Made by a program: the position numbers and the translations under genes. DNA of 64,000 bases from Alphaproteobacteria bacterium (GTDB taxonomy: Bacteria > Pseudomonadota > Alphaproteobacteria > Sphingomonadales > Sphingomonadaceae). Of this stretch, positions 26,531 through 34,804 are shown piece after piece. Location of the stretch: the NCBI GenBank assembly GCA_019232625.1, contig JAFANP010000024.1, positions 1 to 64,000 on the forward strand, written 5' to 3'. Every line of letters begins with the position of its first letter. The first letter of the stretch is position 1. The notes beneath the pieces were generated by a model, which had not been told where the DNA came from, did no database searches, and saw only the letters and a program-made list of their open reading frames with translations.

Positions 26531-27498
26531 GCGACGACGGGCGCTGGATGGAGACGGCCGCGGCGCTCGGCGAGCGCGGGCGCGGCCGCACGGCGCCCAA
26601 CCCCAATGTCGGCTGCGTGATCGTCAGGGACGGGCGAGTCGTCGGACGTGGCTGGACCCAGCCCGGCGGCCGTCCGCATGCCGAGCGGATGGCGCTGGAC
26701 GAGGCGGGGGAGGCGGCGCGCGGCGCCGCCGCCTACGTCACGCTCGAGCCATGCTGCCACCGCAGCCCTCGCGGGCCGGCCTGCGCCGACCTGCTGGCCC
26801 GGGCCGGCGTCTCGCGAGTAGTGGCTGCGCTCGGCGACCCGGATCCGCGCGTGAGCGGCGGCGGCCTGGCAAGGCTGCGCGACGCGGGCGTCGAGGTGAC
26901 GGTGGGACCCGGCGCCGAGGCGGCGCGCCGGTCGATCGCCGGCTTCCTCACCCGCCTCGCTCTGGGCCGGCCCTGGGTCACCTTGAAGCTGGCCATGTCG
27001 CTCGACGGCAAGATCGCGCTGCCGTCCGGCGAGAGCCGCTGGATCACCGGTGAGGATGCGCGTGCCCACGTCCATCTCGAGCGCGCCCGCGCCGACATGA
27101 TCCTGGTCGGCCGCGGCACCTACGACGCCGACCGGCCTAGGCTCGACGTCCGCTTGCCCGGGCTGGAGGAGCGGTCGCCGCGGCGCGCTTTGCTGACCCG
27201 CGGGGAGGACGTGGAAGGCTGGACGCGCCTTCAACGGCCCGAGGCGATCTTCGATCTCGGCGACGTCAACGACCTGCTTGTCGAGGGCGGCTCGGCCACG
27301 GCCTCCGCCTTCCTCTCCGCCGACCTCGTCGACCGGTTGCTCATCTATCGCGCCCCGATCCTGATCGGCGAGGGGCGATCCTCGATCGGCTATATCGGCC
27401 TCACCAGCCTCGCCGACGCCCACCGCCGCTGGCGGATGACCGACAGCCGGATGCTTGGAATCGACCGGCTGGAAGTCTACGAGCGGGATCGGGAGTGA
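26527..27498 (+). CDS. ribD: Bifunctional riboflavin biosynthesis deaminase/reductase
   Basis: A 323-residue RibD for the second and third steps of riboflavin synthesis. The deaminase domain (1-145) has HAERMAL and the zinc cysteines in EPCCHRSPRGPACAD. The reductase domain (150-323) has TLKLAMSLDGKIA and LLVEGGSATASAF. It is about 40 residues shorter than E. coli RibD, with a deletion in the mid reductase region, though the motifs remain. It starts with TTG, overlapping the preceding small membrane-protein gene. A 119-bp palindromic repeat separates it from ribE. Confidence 0.94.
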   Translation: MSDDGRWMETAAALGERGRGRTAPNPNVGCVIVRDGRVVGRGWTQPGGRPHAERMALDEAGEAARGAAAYVTLEPCCHRSPRGPACADLLARAGVSRVVAALGDPDPRVSGGGLARLRDAGVEVTVGPGAEAARRSIAGFLTRLALGRPWVTLKLAMSLDGKIALPSGESRWITGEDARAHVHLERARADMILVGRGTYDADRPRLDVRLPGLEERSPRRALLTRGEDVEGWTRLQRPEAIFDLGDVNDLLVEGGSATASAFLSADLVDRLLIYRAPILIGEGRSSIGYIGLTSLADAHRRWRMTDSRMLGIDRLEVYERDRE

Positions 27499-27513
27499 TC
27501 TCAGCCCCACACG

Positions 27514-27632
27514 GTCCTTCGATACGCCGGTTCGTCAGGCTCACCGGCTACTCAGGATGAGCGGAGGGGTGTCTGCAAAAACCGCTCATCCTGAGTAGGG
27601 GCTGAGCCAGGCGAAGACCCGTATCGAAGGAC
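27514..27632. repeat. Palindromic repeat, convergent half-elements
   Basis: The outer arms are GTCCTTCGATAC (27514-27525) and GTATCGAAGGAC (27621-27632); the inner arms are CTCAGGATGAGCGG and CCGCTCATCCTGAG, around a loop at 27565-27581. Each half is about 51 bases, and the two halves face inward. The same half-element occurs in the opposite arrangement at 39803-39905. It fills most of the ribD-ribE gap. Its right end carries GAAGGA six bases before the ribE TTG start. Confidence 0.88.
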
Positions 27633-27637
27633 GGCAA

Positions 27638-28228
27638 TTGTTCACCGGGATCATCACCGACGTCGGCCATATCGTCTCGGCCGAGAAGCGAGGCGACCTG
27701 CGCCTCGTCGTCGCCTGCGGCTACGACATGGCGACGGTGGATCTCGGCGCCTCGATCGCCTGCTCGGGCGTCTGCCTGACCGTCGTCGACCGGACGGCCG
27801 AAGGCTTCGCTGTCGACCTCTCCGCCGAGACCGTGCGCCGGTCCGCCCCGGGCCTCTGGGAGGAAGGCGGCCGGCTCAACCTGGAGCGCTCGCTGCGCCT
27901 CGGCGACGAGCTGGGCGGCCATATCGTCACCGGCCATGTCGACGGGGTGGGAGAGGTGGTGGAGGCGGAGCCGGTCGGCGACAGCCTGCGGGTCGTCGTC
28001 GAGGCGCCGCCCGGGCTCGAGCGCTTCATCGCCGCCAAGGGCTCGATCGCCGTCGACGGCGTCTCGCTGACCGTGAACCGCGTCGACGGCGCCCGCTTCG
28101 AGATCAACCTCATCCCCCACACCGCCCGGCAGACGACGCTCTCCGGCCTCGCGCCCGGGCGCGGCCTCAACCTGGAGATCGACATCCTCGCCCGCTATAT
28201 CGGCCGCATGATCGAGATGCGCGGCTGA
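27638..28228 (+). CDS. ribE: Riboflavin synthase, alpha subunit
   Basis: A 196-residue riboflavin synthase that dismutates two 6,7-dimethyl-8-ribityllumazines. It has the usual two internal lumazine-binding repeats, beginning [12 protein letters not shown] and [15 protein letters not shown], each with its conserved cysteine or serine region ([23 protein letters not shown]). It starts with TTG at 27638. The only ribosome site, GAAGGA, lies in the end of the palindromic repeat. The stop overlaps the ribBX start (TGATG). Confidence 0.95.
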   Translation: MFTGIITDVGHIVSAEKRGDLRLVVACGYDMATVDLGASIACSGVCLTVVDRTAEGFAVDLSAETVRRSAPGLWEEGGRLNLERSLRLGDELGGHIVTGHVDGVGEVVEAEPVGDSLRVVVEAPPGLERFIAAKGSIAVDGVSLTVNRVDGARFEINLIPHTARQTTLSGLAPGRGLNLEIDILARYIGRMIEMRG

Positions 28229-29337
28229 TGGAGCGCGGCTTCCTTTCCACGCCCGAGGAGCTGATCGACGAGGCACGCAACGGCCGCATGTTCATCCTCG
28301 TCGACGACGAGGATCGCGAGAACGAGGGCGACCTCGTCGTACCGGCCCAGATGGCGACCCCGGAGGCGATCAACTTCATGGCGACGCACGGGCGCGGGCT
28401 GATCTGCCTCGCCTTGTCGCGCCAGCGGGTCGACCAGCTCGGGCTCGAGCTGATGGCCCGGCACAACGGCACGCGCCACGAGACCGCCTTCACCACCTCG
28501 ATCGAGGCGAGGGACGGAGTCACCACCGGCATCTCGGCGGCCGACCGCGCCCGCACCGTCTCGGTCGCGATCGACGCCTCGAAGGGTCCCGAGCATATCG
28601 TCACGCCCGGCCACGTCTTCCCCCTCGTCGCCCGCGACGGGGGCGTCCTCATCCGCGCCGGCCATACCGAGGCGGCGGTGGACATCTCGCGCCTCGCCGG
28701 CCTCAACCCGTCCGGCGTGATCTGCGAGATCATGCGCGAGGACGGCACCATGGCCCGCATGGACGATCTCGTCGCCTTCGCGCAGCGGCACGGGCTCAAG
28801 GTCGGCACGATCCGCGACCTCATCGCCTACCGCCTCAAGAAGGACCATCTCCTCGAGCAGACCGGCGAGGCCAGCTTCGAGAGCCGCTGGGGCGGGACCT
28901 GGACGGCCAGGAGCTTCCTCAACAAGGCGCTCGGAACGGAGCAGGTGGCCCTGGTGAAGGGGAAGATCGATCCCTCCCGGCCCACCCTGGTGAGGATGCA
29001 CCAGCTGAGCCTGTTCTCCGACGCCTTCGGCGAGGAGGGCGGCCGCGGCGGGATGCTTCGCGGTGCGATGAAGATCATCGGCGAGGAGGGGCGCGGCGTC
29101 ATCGTCGTCCTGAACCGGGCGATGCCCGACGCCTTGTCGGCGGCGCTCAACCTCCGCTCCGGCAAGGCGGCCCGCCCCCCGGAGGAGCTTCGCGACTATG
29201 GCGGCGGCGCCCAGATCCTCTCCGCTCTGGGCGTCCACGACATGATCCTCCTCACCAACACCCACCACACGCCGGTCGCGCTCGGCGGCTACGGCCTTAC
29301 CATCGTCGGCGAGCGGCCGATCCCTCCGGAGGCCTGA
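28228..29337 (+). CDS. ribB: 3,4-dihydroxy-2-butanone-4-phosphate synthase with degenerate RibA domain (RibBX type)
   Basis: A 369-residue protein. Residues 1-205 form a complete RibB (DHBP synthase) domain with [26 protein letters not shown] and [10 protein letters not shown], so it should make the four-carbon riboflavin precursor. The C-terminal 160 residues resemble GTP cyclohydrolase II, but the zinc-binding cysteine cluster and its LRCDCG segment are missing. Cyclohydrolase activity is therefore not expected. This matches the RibBX hybrids described in other proteobacteria. A functional RibA must lie elsewhere. It sits between ribE and ribH. Confidence 0.94.
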   Translation: MERGFLSTPEELIDEARNGRMFILVDDEDRENEGDLVVPAQMATPEAINFMATHGRGLICLALSRQRVDQLGLELMARHNGTRHETAFTTSIEARDGVTTGISAADRARTVSVAIDASKGPEHIVTPGHVFPLVARDGGVLIRAGHTEAAVDISRLAGLNPSGVICEIMREDGTMARMDDLVAFAQRHGLKVGTIRDLIAYRLKKDHLLEQTGEASFESRWGGTWTARSFLNKALGTEQVALVKGKIDPSRPTLVRMHQLSLFSDAFGEEGGRGGMLRGAMKIIGEEGRGVIVVLNRAMPDALSAALNLRSGKAARPPEELRDYGGGAQILSALGVHDMILLTNTHHTPVALGGYGLTIVGERPIPPEA

Positions 29338-29339
29338 GC

Positions 29340-29762
29340 ATGGCGCGGCTGCTGATCGTCGAAGCGCGGTTCTACGAGCATCTGAACGACCTACTGCTCG
29401 CCGGCGCGCGCACCGCGATCGAGGCCGGCGGCCATGCCCACGAGACGGTGACGGTGCCCGGCGCGCTCGAAGTGCCGGCAGCGATCGCCCTGGCCGACGC
29501 GAGCGGCCGCTACGACGCCTACGTGGCGCTCGGCGTCGTCATCCGCGGCGAGACCTGGCATTTCGAGATCGTCGCCGGCGAGAGCGCGCGCGGCCTCATG
29601 GCCCTCACCCTCGACGGCCTCGCCGTCGGCAACGGCATCCTCACCGTCGAGAACGAGGCCCAGGCCCTCGCCCGCGCCCGGCCCGAGGAGAAGGACAAAG
29701 GCGGCGAGGCGGCGAAGGCCGCGCTGGCGATGCTGGCGCTCAAGGACCGGTTCGAACGCTGA
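29340..29762 (+). CDS. ribH: 6,7-dimethyl-8-ribityllumazine synthase
   Basis: A 140-residue lumazine synthase that condenses the RibB and RibD products. The phosphate and substrate motifs [12 protein letters not shown] and [14 protein letters not shown] (with the catalytic His) are present, followed by [13 protein letters not shown]. The length is short but within the family. It begins two bases after the ribBX stop, closing the ribD-ribE-ribBX-ribH cluster. A large palindrome downstream may end the transcript. Confidence 0.95.
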   Translation: MARLLIVEARFYEHLNDLLLAGARTAIEAGGHAHETVTVPGALEVPAAIALADASGRYDAYVALGVVIRGETWHFEIVAGESARGLMALTLDGLAVGNGILTVENEAQALARARPEEKDKGGEAAKAALAMLALKDRFER

Positions 29763-29798
29763 TCCTCCCCTTCGGAGGAGCGGATCGAAGCTAATCCT

Positions 29799-29898
29799 CC
29801 CCTCCCCTTCAGGGGAGGGGATCGAGGGGTGGGGCCTGTCGCCCCGAAGCGCCCGAGGGGACAAGCCCCACCCCAACCCCTCCCCTGAAGGGGAGGGG
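29799..29898. repeat. 100-bp CT/GA-rich palindrome between convergent genes
   Basis: The left arm (29799-29835) contains CCCTTCAGGGGAGGGGATCG and ends GGGGTGGGGC; the right arm (29865-29898) reads GCCCCACCCC...CCCCTGAAGGGGAGGGG. The arms are near reverse complements, and each also holds the small palindrome CCCCTTCAGGGG or CCCCTGAAGGGG. It lies between the convergent ribH and CorA/ZntB genes and may serve both as a terminator. Repeats of this look are common between genes in alphaproteobacteria. Confidence 0.8.
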
Positions 29899-29916
29899 CT
29901 CGGATCGCTCCTCTCG

Positions 29917-30870
29917 CTACCGCCGCAGCCAGTGGCGGCGCGCGAACCAGCCCATCACCGCCGCGCCGACGATGACGCAGAAGCCGACCACGCCCCAGAA
30001 GGACCAGGGCTCGTGGGCATAGGGTATGCCCTCGACGTTCATGCCGAGGAGGCCGGTGATGAAGGTCAGCGGCAGGAAGATGAAGGCGACGACCGAGATG
30101 AGCAGCGAGCGCTGGTCTATCTCCTCGGCCCGAAGGTCGGTGAGCTGCTCGTGGAGCAGGGCCGAGCGCTCGCGCACCGCCTCCAGCTCCTCGGCCATGC
30201 GGGCGAAGCGGTCCGCCGCCTCGCGTATGTGCAGCCGGTCGTCGTCGGCGAGCCAGTCGAAGTCCATCCCGGCGAGCGCCTGAAGCGCGTCGCGATCGGG
30301 CGCGACGAAGCGGCGGAAGGTGATCGCTTCCGAGCGCACCTCGCTGATCGTCCGCCGCAGCCGCCAGACGCTGTTCGGATCGAGCCCCGATTCGCATTCG
30401 TCGAGCTGGTCGCCGAGGTCGGCCACCTGCGGATCGAGCTCGCGGCTGATCTCCCGGGCGAAGGCCGCGACGAGGTCGCCCGGATCTGCGACCGTCCCGC
30501 GCCGCATCTCCTCCACGACCGCCGCGGTTGCGAGCAGCGGGCGGCGGGTCAGCGAGTTCACCTTGCCGCCGCGCACCCACATGCGGATCGACACCAGCCG
30601 GTCGGAAATGTCGACGCCGGCGGCGGCGGGGCCGCGCAGGTTGATGATCGCCCCGTCCTCCACCCGGTCGCAGCGCGGCCGCGTCTCGGTGGCGACGAGG
30701 GCGTTGGCGGCGACCTCGGGTATGTCCTCGCCGGCCAGCAGATCGAGGCTCGGCCGGTCCTCGCCGTCGACGTGGATCCACACGAAGCCCCGCCCGGCAT
30801 AAGAGGCGGCCTCCGCCGCCGTCAGCGTCCGCACCGGCCCGTCGCCGACGAGGAGCGCCGTGCAGCTCAT
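29917..30870 (-). CDS. CorA/ZntB-family divalent cation transporter
   Basis: A 317-residue transporter of the CorA superfamily. A long cytoplasmic alpha/beta and helical domain (1-255) is followed by two C-terminal membrane helices; the first ends in the selectivity motif GMN (LLGMNVEGIP), near residue 280. The N-terminal sequence (FVWIHVDGEDR, RLVSIRMWVRGG) is closer to ZntB than to CorA, so zinc is the likelier ion, with magnesium possible. Its ATG overlaps the galU stop by four bases (ATGA), implying translational coupling. Confidence 0.88.
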   Translation of the reverse strand: MSCTALLVGDGPVRTLTAAEAASYAGRGFVWIHVDGEDRPSLDLLAGEDIPEVAANALVATETRPRCDRVEDGAIINLRGPAAAGVDISDRLVSIRMWVRGGKVNSLTRRPLLATAAVVEEMRRGTVADPGDLVAAFAREISRELDPQVADLGDQLDECESGLDPNSVWRLRRTISEVRSEAITFRRFVAPDRDALQALAGMDFDWLADDDRLHIREAADRFARMAEELEAVRERSALLHEQLTDLRAEEIDQRSLLISVVAFIFLPLTFITGLLGMNVEGIPYAHEPWSFWGVVGFCVIVGAAVMGWFARRHWLRR

Positions 30871-31727
30871 CCGATCTCGGCGAGATAGGCGCGCAGCGCC
30901 GGGGCGACGTCGTCGCGGCGCAGGGCCAGGGCGAGATTGGCTTTGACGAAGCCGATCTTGTCGCCGCAATCGTGGCGCTCGGCGGCGACGGTGACGCCGT
31001 GGAACGGCTGGGCGCCGATCAGCTTGGCCATGGCGTCGGTGAGCTGGATCTCGCCGCCGGCGCCGCGCTCCTTCGCGTCGAGGACGGCCATCACCTCCGG
31101 CTGGAGGATGTAGCGGCCGATGACGCCGAGATTGGACGGGGCCTCCTCCGGGCTCGGCTTCTCGACGAGGCCCTTCACCTCGGTCAGCCGGCCGTCCCGC
31201 GCGCCCGGGGTGATGATGCCGTAGCTCGCCGTCCGCTCCCGGGCCACTTCCTCGACGCAGACGATGTTGCCGCCGACCCGGCCATAGGCCTCGACCATCT
31301 GCGCGAGGCAGCCGGGCGTGCCGACCATGAGGTCGTCGGGGAGCAGCACCGCGAAAGGCTCGTCGCCGACGATCTCGCGGGCGCACCAGACGGCGTGGCC
31401 GAGCCCGAGCGGCTCCTGCTGGCGGACCGAGGCGATGGCTCCGGCCGGGAGGCGGGTGCCGTCGAGCGCGTCGAGCGGCTTGCCGCGGCCGCGCATCACC
31501 GCCTCCAGCTCGTAGGCGAGGTCGAAATGATCCTCGAGCGCGGTCTTGCCGCGGCCGGTGACGAAGATCATCTGCTCGATCCCCGCCTCCCGCGCCTCCT
31601 CGACCGCATATTGGATGAGCGGCCGGTCGACCACGGTCAGCATCTCCTTGGGCATCGCCTTGGTGGCGGGCAGGAAGCGCGTGCCGAGGCCGGCGACGGG
31701 GAAGACCGCCTTGCGAACTCTCTTCAT
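30867..31727 (-). CDS. galU: UTP-glucose-1-phosphate uridylyltransferase
   Basis: A 286-residue GalU making UDP-glucose for envelope polysaccharides and glycolipids. The nucleotide-binding motif AVFPVAGLGTRFLPATKAMP, the VDRPLIQYAVEEA region, LLPDDLM and the VEKPSPEEAPSNLGVIGRY stretch are all intact. It has the family length. An upstream lipoprotein gene on the same strand ends 39 bases before it, and the CorA/ZntB gene is fused behind it by a 4-base overlap. Confidence 0.96.
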   Translation of the reverse strand: MKRVRKAVFPVAGLGTRFLPATKAMPKEMLTVVDRPLIQYAVEEAREAGIEQMIFVTGRGKTALEDHFDLAYELEAVMRGRGKPLDALDGTRLPAGAIASVRQQEPLGLGHAVWCAREIVGDEPFAVLLPDDLMVGTPGCLAQMVEAYGRVGGNIVCVEEVARERTASYGIITPGARDGRLTEVKGLVEKPSPEEAPSNLGVIGRYILQPEVMAVLDAKERGAGGEIQLTDAMAKLIGAQPFHGVTVAAERHDCGDKIGFVKANLALALRRDDVAPALRAYLAEIG

Positions 31728-31766
31728 TGTGTCTCCGGATGAGGGGCTGACCGCATCGCCGGCGCG

Positions 31767-32009
31767 TCAGCGTGTGGGGGGCAGGTCGAACGGATCGTCC
31801 TTGCGCTCCTCGGAGCGGGAGAGACCCTCGTCCTGGCGCTCCGGCCGGGCGATCGGCGGCGGCGTCAGCAGCTCCTGGGTGGTCGGCGCCGCGGCGGCCA
31901 TGGCCGGCCTGACCGGAGTTTCCTCCGCCGAGCGCGGGCGCAGCGGATCGCGGCTGCCGCAGCCGGCGAGGGCGGACGCCGCCGCCAGGAGGAGAAGGAC
32001 GCGTCGCAT
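31767..32009 (-). CDS. Small hypothetical lipoprotein
   Basis: An 80-residue protein with a clear lipoprotein signal (MRRVLLLLAAASALAGC, acylated Cys at residue 17). The mature part is Pro, Arg and Glu rich and probably disordered (TPPPIARPERQDEGLSRSEE), ending in DPFDLPPTR. No family is recognised. It is directly upstream of galU on the same strand and divergent from the TlpA-like gene at 32105. Confidence 0.7.
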   Translation of the reverse strand: MRRVLLLLAAASALAGCGSRDPLRPRSAEETPVRPAMAAAAPTTQELLTPPPIARPERQDEGLSRSEERKDDPFDLPPTR

Positions 32010-32104
32010 GGCCGGCCGCCGCCATAGCCGAGCGCCCGGCGCGAGGCCATGACGAAAAAGGGTGCCGCCTTGCCGCCCGCGGCGGCGCCACCTAAGGGCG
32101 GGCC

Positions 32105-32677
32105 ATGCGTCGCCTCCCGCTCGCCCTCCTCCTGCTCGCCGCGGCCTGCGACCGGCCGGCGCCCGCGCCCGCCAACGGCGCGGCGGCCCAGGCTCAGGCG
32201 CCTCAGGCCGCGCCGGCGCCTCCCGCCGCCGGCAAGGTCGACCGAAGCCGCGCCGGCAAGGCCGCGCCCGACACCGAGTTCGACGACCCGGACGGCGACA
32301 CCGTCACCCTCGCCTCCTTCGCCGGCAAGCCGCTGCTGCTCAACTTCTGGGCGACCTGGTGCGGCCCCTGCGTCAAGGAGATGCCGACCCTCGACCGCCT
32401 CGCCGCCGACCAGGGCGGCAAGCTCCAGGTCGTCGCCCTCAGCCAGGACATGGACGGCCGCGAGAAGGTCGACGCCTTCTTCGAGAAAGCGAAGCTCGAG
32501 ACTCTGCAGCCCTACATGGACACCAAGCTGGCGCTGATGGGCGCGCTCGGCGTGGACGTCCTGCCCACCACCATCCTGTTCGACTCCCAGGGCCGCGAAG
32601 TGTGGCGGGTGACCGGGGAGATGGACTGGACGGGCGCAACCGCCCGCGCCCTCGTCGCCGAGGCCGCCCGGCGCTAG
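32105..32677 (+). CDS. TlpA-like thioredoxin-fold lipoprotein
   Basis: A 190-residue periplasmic thiol-disulfide protein. A lipobox LLAAAC (Cys15) is followed by an Ala/Pro linker, then a TlpA/ResA-type thioredoxin domain with the active site WCGPC (in FWATWCGPCVKEMPTL) and the cis-Pro loop GVDVLPTTILFD. It probably reduces apocytochrome or cupredoxin cysteines; no cytochrome maturation genes are adjacent. The 3' end overlaps the convergent DUF1203 gene by four bases. Confidence 0.9.
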   Translation: MRRLPLALLLLAAACDRPAPAPANGAAAQAQAPQAAPAPPAAGKVDRSRAGKAAPDTEFDDPDGDTVTLASFAGKPLLLNFWATWCGPCVKEMPTLDRLAADQGGKLQVVALSQDMDGREKVDAFFEKAKLETLQPYMDTKLALMGALGVDVLPTTILFDSQGREVWRVTGEMDWTGATARALVAEAARR

Positions 32678-33141
32678 ACCCGATCGATCCGCGCCGCATA
32701 GCAGCCGCGCGTCGCATAATGGGCGTGGAGGTAGGCGACCTCCGGCCGCTCCAGCAGGCGCAGGACCGCCGCCTCCGCCTCTCCGGGCGCAACCAGGGCC
32801 GCGTCGGCCATCATGCCGCGATTGTCGAAGCCGCGCAGCGACAGCGGCCGGATCGCCAGCGCCTCCGGCAGCACGCCGAGCGTCTCCGCCGCGGCCTCCG
32901 CCCCTTCTCGCACGAAGATGGCGTGGCTCGCGCGGTAAGGCGTCGCCGCCGGCTGGTGGACGAAGTTGACGAGCAGAACCGTCTCGCCGACGGCGACGTC
33001 GCGAAGCTCGATCCGGTCGGGGAAGCCCGGCCGCGAATCCGCCACCATGCGGATCGCGCCGCGCTCCGCGAGCGCCGCCTCGCCCAAGCCGTAGAGGGGG
33101 CGGAACGGGGCCGGATCGAGGCCGGCGACTCGGTAGGACAT
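32674..33141 (-). CDS. DUF1203 family protein
   Basis: A 155-residue soluble protein of DUF1203, recognised from the MSYRVAGLDPAPFRPLYGL opening, the VNFVHQPAATPYRASHAIFV segment, and the terminal AYLHAHYATRGCYAARI. The start at 33141 has GGAGAC upstream. Function is unknown. It lies 68 bases downstream of dapD on the same strand. Confidence 0.87.
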   Translation of the reverse strand: MSYRVAGLDPAPFRPLYGLGEAALAERGAIRMVADSRPGFPDRIELRDVAVGETVLLVNFVHQPAATPYRASHAIFVREGAEAAAETLGVLPEALAIRPLSLRGFDNRGMMADAALVAPGEAEAAVLRLLERPEVAYLHAHYATRGCYAARIDRV

Positions 33142-33209
33142 GACGGTCTCCTTCGCCGCCCGTCCTGGAGGGCGGCGCCGCGGGCTACACTCCGCCGCTT
33201 GCGCTCGAA

Positions 33210-34028
33210 TCAGTCGCGCAGCAGTTCGTTGACGGCGGTCTTGCTGCGCGTGCGGGCGTCGACCCGCTTGACGATCACCGCGCAGGCGAGGCCGGGCCCG
33301 CCCTCGCGTCCGGGCAGGGTGCCCGGCACCACCACCGAATAGGCCGGCACCCGGCCGACGAACGTCTCGCCGCTCGCGCGGTCGACGATCTTGGTCGAGG
33401 CGCCGAGGAAGACGCCCATCGAGAGCACCGCCCCCTCCTCGACGACGACGCCCTCGGCGACCTCGGAGCGCGCGCCGATGAAGCAGCCGTCCTCGATGAT
33501 GACGGGCCCCGCCTGAAGCGGCTCGAGCACGCCGCCTATCCCCGCGCCGCCCGATATGTGGACGTTGTCGCCGATCTGCGCGCAGCTCCCCACCGTCGCC
33601 CAGGTATCCACCATCGTCCCCGCGCCGACGCGAGCGCCGATGTTGACGAAGCTCGGCATCAGCACGGCGTTGCGGCCGATGAAGGCGCCGCGCCGGACGA
33701 TCGCCCCGGGCACCGCCCGGAAGCCCGCCGCGGCGAACCGCCCGGCGTCCCAGCCGGCGAACTTCGAAGGCACCTTGTCCCACCAGCTCGCCCCGCCCGG
33801 CCCGCCCGGGATCGCCTCCATCGGAGTCAGCCGGAAGGACAGGAGCACCGCTTTCTTGAGCCACTGGTTGACGGTCCAGCCGCCCGGCCCCTTCTCCGCG
33901 ACCCGGGCCTCGCCCGAATCGAGCAGGGCGACCGCCCGGCCGACCGCCTCCGCCACCTCCGAGTCGCCCGCGCTCAGGCTGTCCCGGCGCTCCCACGCCG
34001 CGTCGATCGTCTGCTGGAGCGCGGTCAT
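33210..34028 (-). CDS. dapD: 2,3,4,5-tetrahydropyridine-2,6-dicarboxylate N-succinyltransferase
   Basis: A 272-residue DapD of the succinylase branch of lysine and diaminopimelate synthesis. The N-terminal helical domain carries [17 protein letters not shown] left-handed beta-helix of hexapeptide repeats follows ([35 protein letters not shown]). Length matches the family. The ATG overlaps the upstream nucleotidase stop (ATGA), so the two are translated together. The other dap genes are outside the window. Confidence 0.96.
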   Translation of the reverse strand: MTALQQTIDAAWERRDSLSAGDSEVAEAVGRAVALLDSGEARVAEKGPGGWTVNQWLKKAVLLSFRLTPMEAIPGGPGGASWWDKVPSKFAGWDAGRFAAAGFRAVPGAIVRRGAFIGRNAVLMPSFVNIGARVGAGTMVDTWATVGSCAQIGDNVHISGGAGIGGVLEPLQAGPVIIEDGCFIGARSEVAEGVVVEEGAVLSMGVFLGASTKIVDRASGETFVGRVPAYSVVVPGTLPGREGGPGLACAVIVKRVDARTRSKTAVNELLRD

Positions 34029-34699
34029 GGCTGGTCCTCGGTGATTGCGGAGAGCCAGTCCGCGATATCGGCGATATGGAAATCGATAAAGGCCGGATCG
34101 GCGGCGTGGCGCGCCTGCTCCGAACCGTTGTCCACCCAGACGGTCACCATGCCGAGCGCCTTGGCCGGCTCCAGGTTGCGCGCCATGTCGTCGGCGAACA
34201 GGGCGCGCTCGGGCGCGATCGCGTAGCGCTCGCACATCGCCGCATAGGCGCGCGGATCGGGCTTGGGGACATAGGCCATGGCATGGATGTCGTGGAGGCC
34301 GTCGAAGGCGTTGGCGAGTCCGAGCCTGTCCAGCACCCGCCGCGCATAGGCCTCGTCGCCGTTGGTGAAGACGAATTTCCGCCCGGGCAGCCTGTCGAGC
34401 GCCGCGACCACCCGCGAATCGGCGGCGAGGCGGGCGAGATCGATGTCGTGGACGAAGGCGAGGAATTCGTGCGGATCGGTGCCGTGCGAGGCCATCAGCC
34501 CGGCGAGAGTCGTGCCGTGCTCGCGGAAATAACCCTTCTGCACGCGCCGCGCCTCCTCATGGCCGCAGCCGAGCAGATGCTGTATATACTCGCCCATGCG
34601 CCGGTCGATCAGCGCGAACAGGTCCGCGGAGGCCGGGTAGAGGCAATTGTCGAGGTCGAAGATCCAGCAGTCGACGTGCCGGAGCGGGGGCGGCAGCAT
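34025..34699 (-). CDS. Pyrimidine 5'-nucleotidase (HAD superfamily)
   Basis: A 224-residue HAD hydrolase of the SDT1-like pyrimidine 5'-nucleotidase group. Motif I is FDLDNCLYP (nucleophile Asp15), motif II the FTNGD segment, motif III the VPKPDP lysine and motif [11 protein letters not shown] helical cap lies between ([20 protein letters not shown]). It would dephosphorylate UMP or CMP-like nucleotides in the cytoplasm. It forms a tightly overlapped pair with dapD, an arrangement I recall from other alphaproteobacteria. A link to lysine synthesis is not obvious. Confidence 0.9.
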   Translation of the reverse strand: MLPPPLRHVDCWIFDLDNCLYPASADLFALIDRRMGEYIQHLLGCGHEEARRVQKGYFREHGTTLAGLMASHGTDPHEFLAFVHDIDLARLAADSRVVAALDRLPGRKFVFTNGDEAYARRVLDRLGLANAFDGLHDIHAMAYVPKPDPRAYAAMCERYAIAPERALFADDMARNLEPAKALGMVTVWVDNGSEQARHAADPAFIDFHIADIADWLSAITEDQP

Positions 34700-34804
34700 G
34701 GTTTCCCGTAGCGCAGGCGGCGGTCTTCAGCAAAATGAAAGGATATCGGGGCTAGACGGTTCGGAAAATTCGATAAAACTGAATAACTTAGGTAGAGGGT
34801 CGGG

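Noticed and set aside
27499-27637. Possible FMN riboswitch before ribE
   Set aside because: The gap is filled by the palindromic repeat, and the conserved RFN-element boxes were not seen here or before ribBX.
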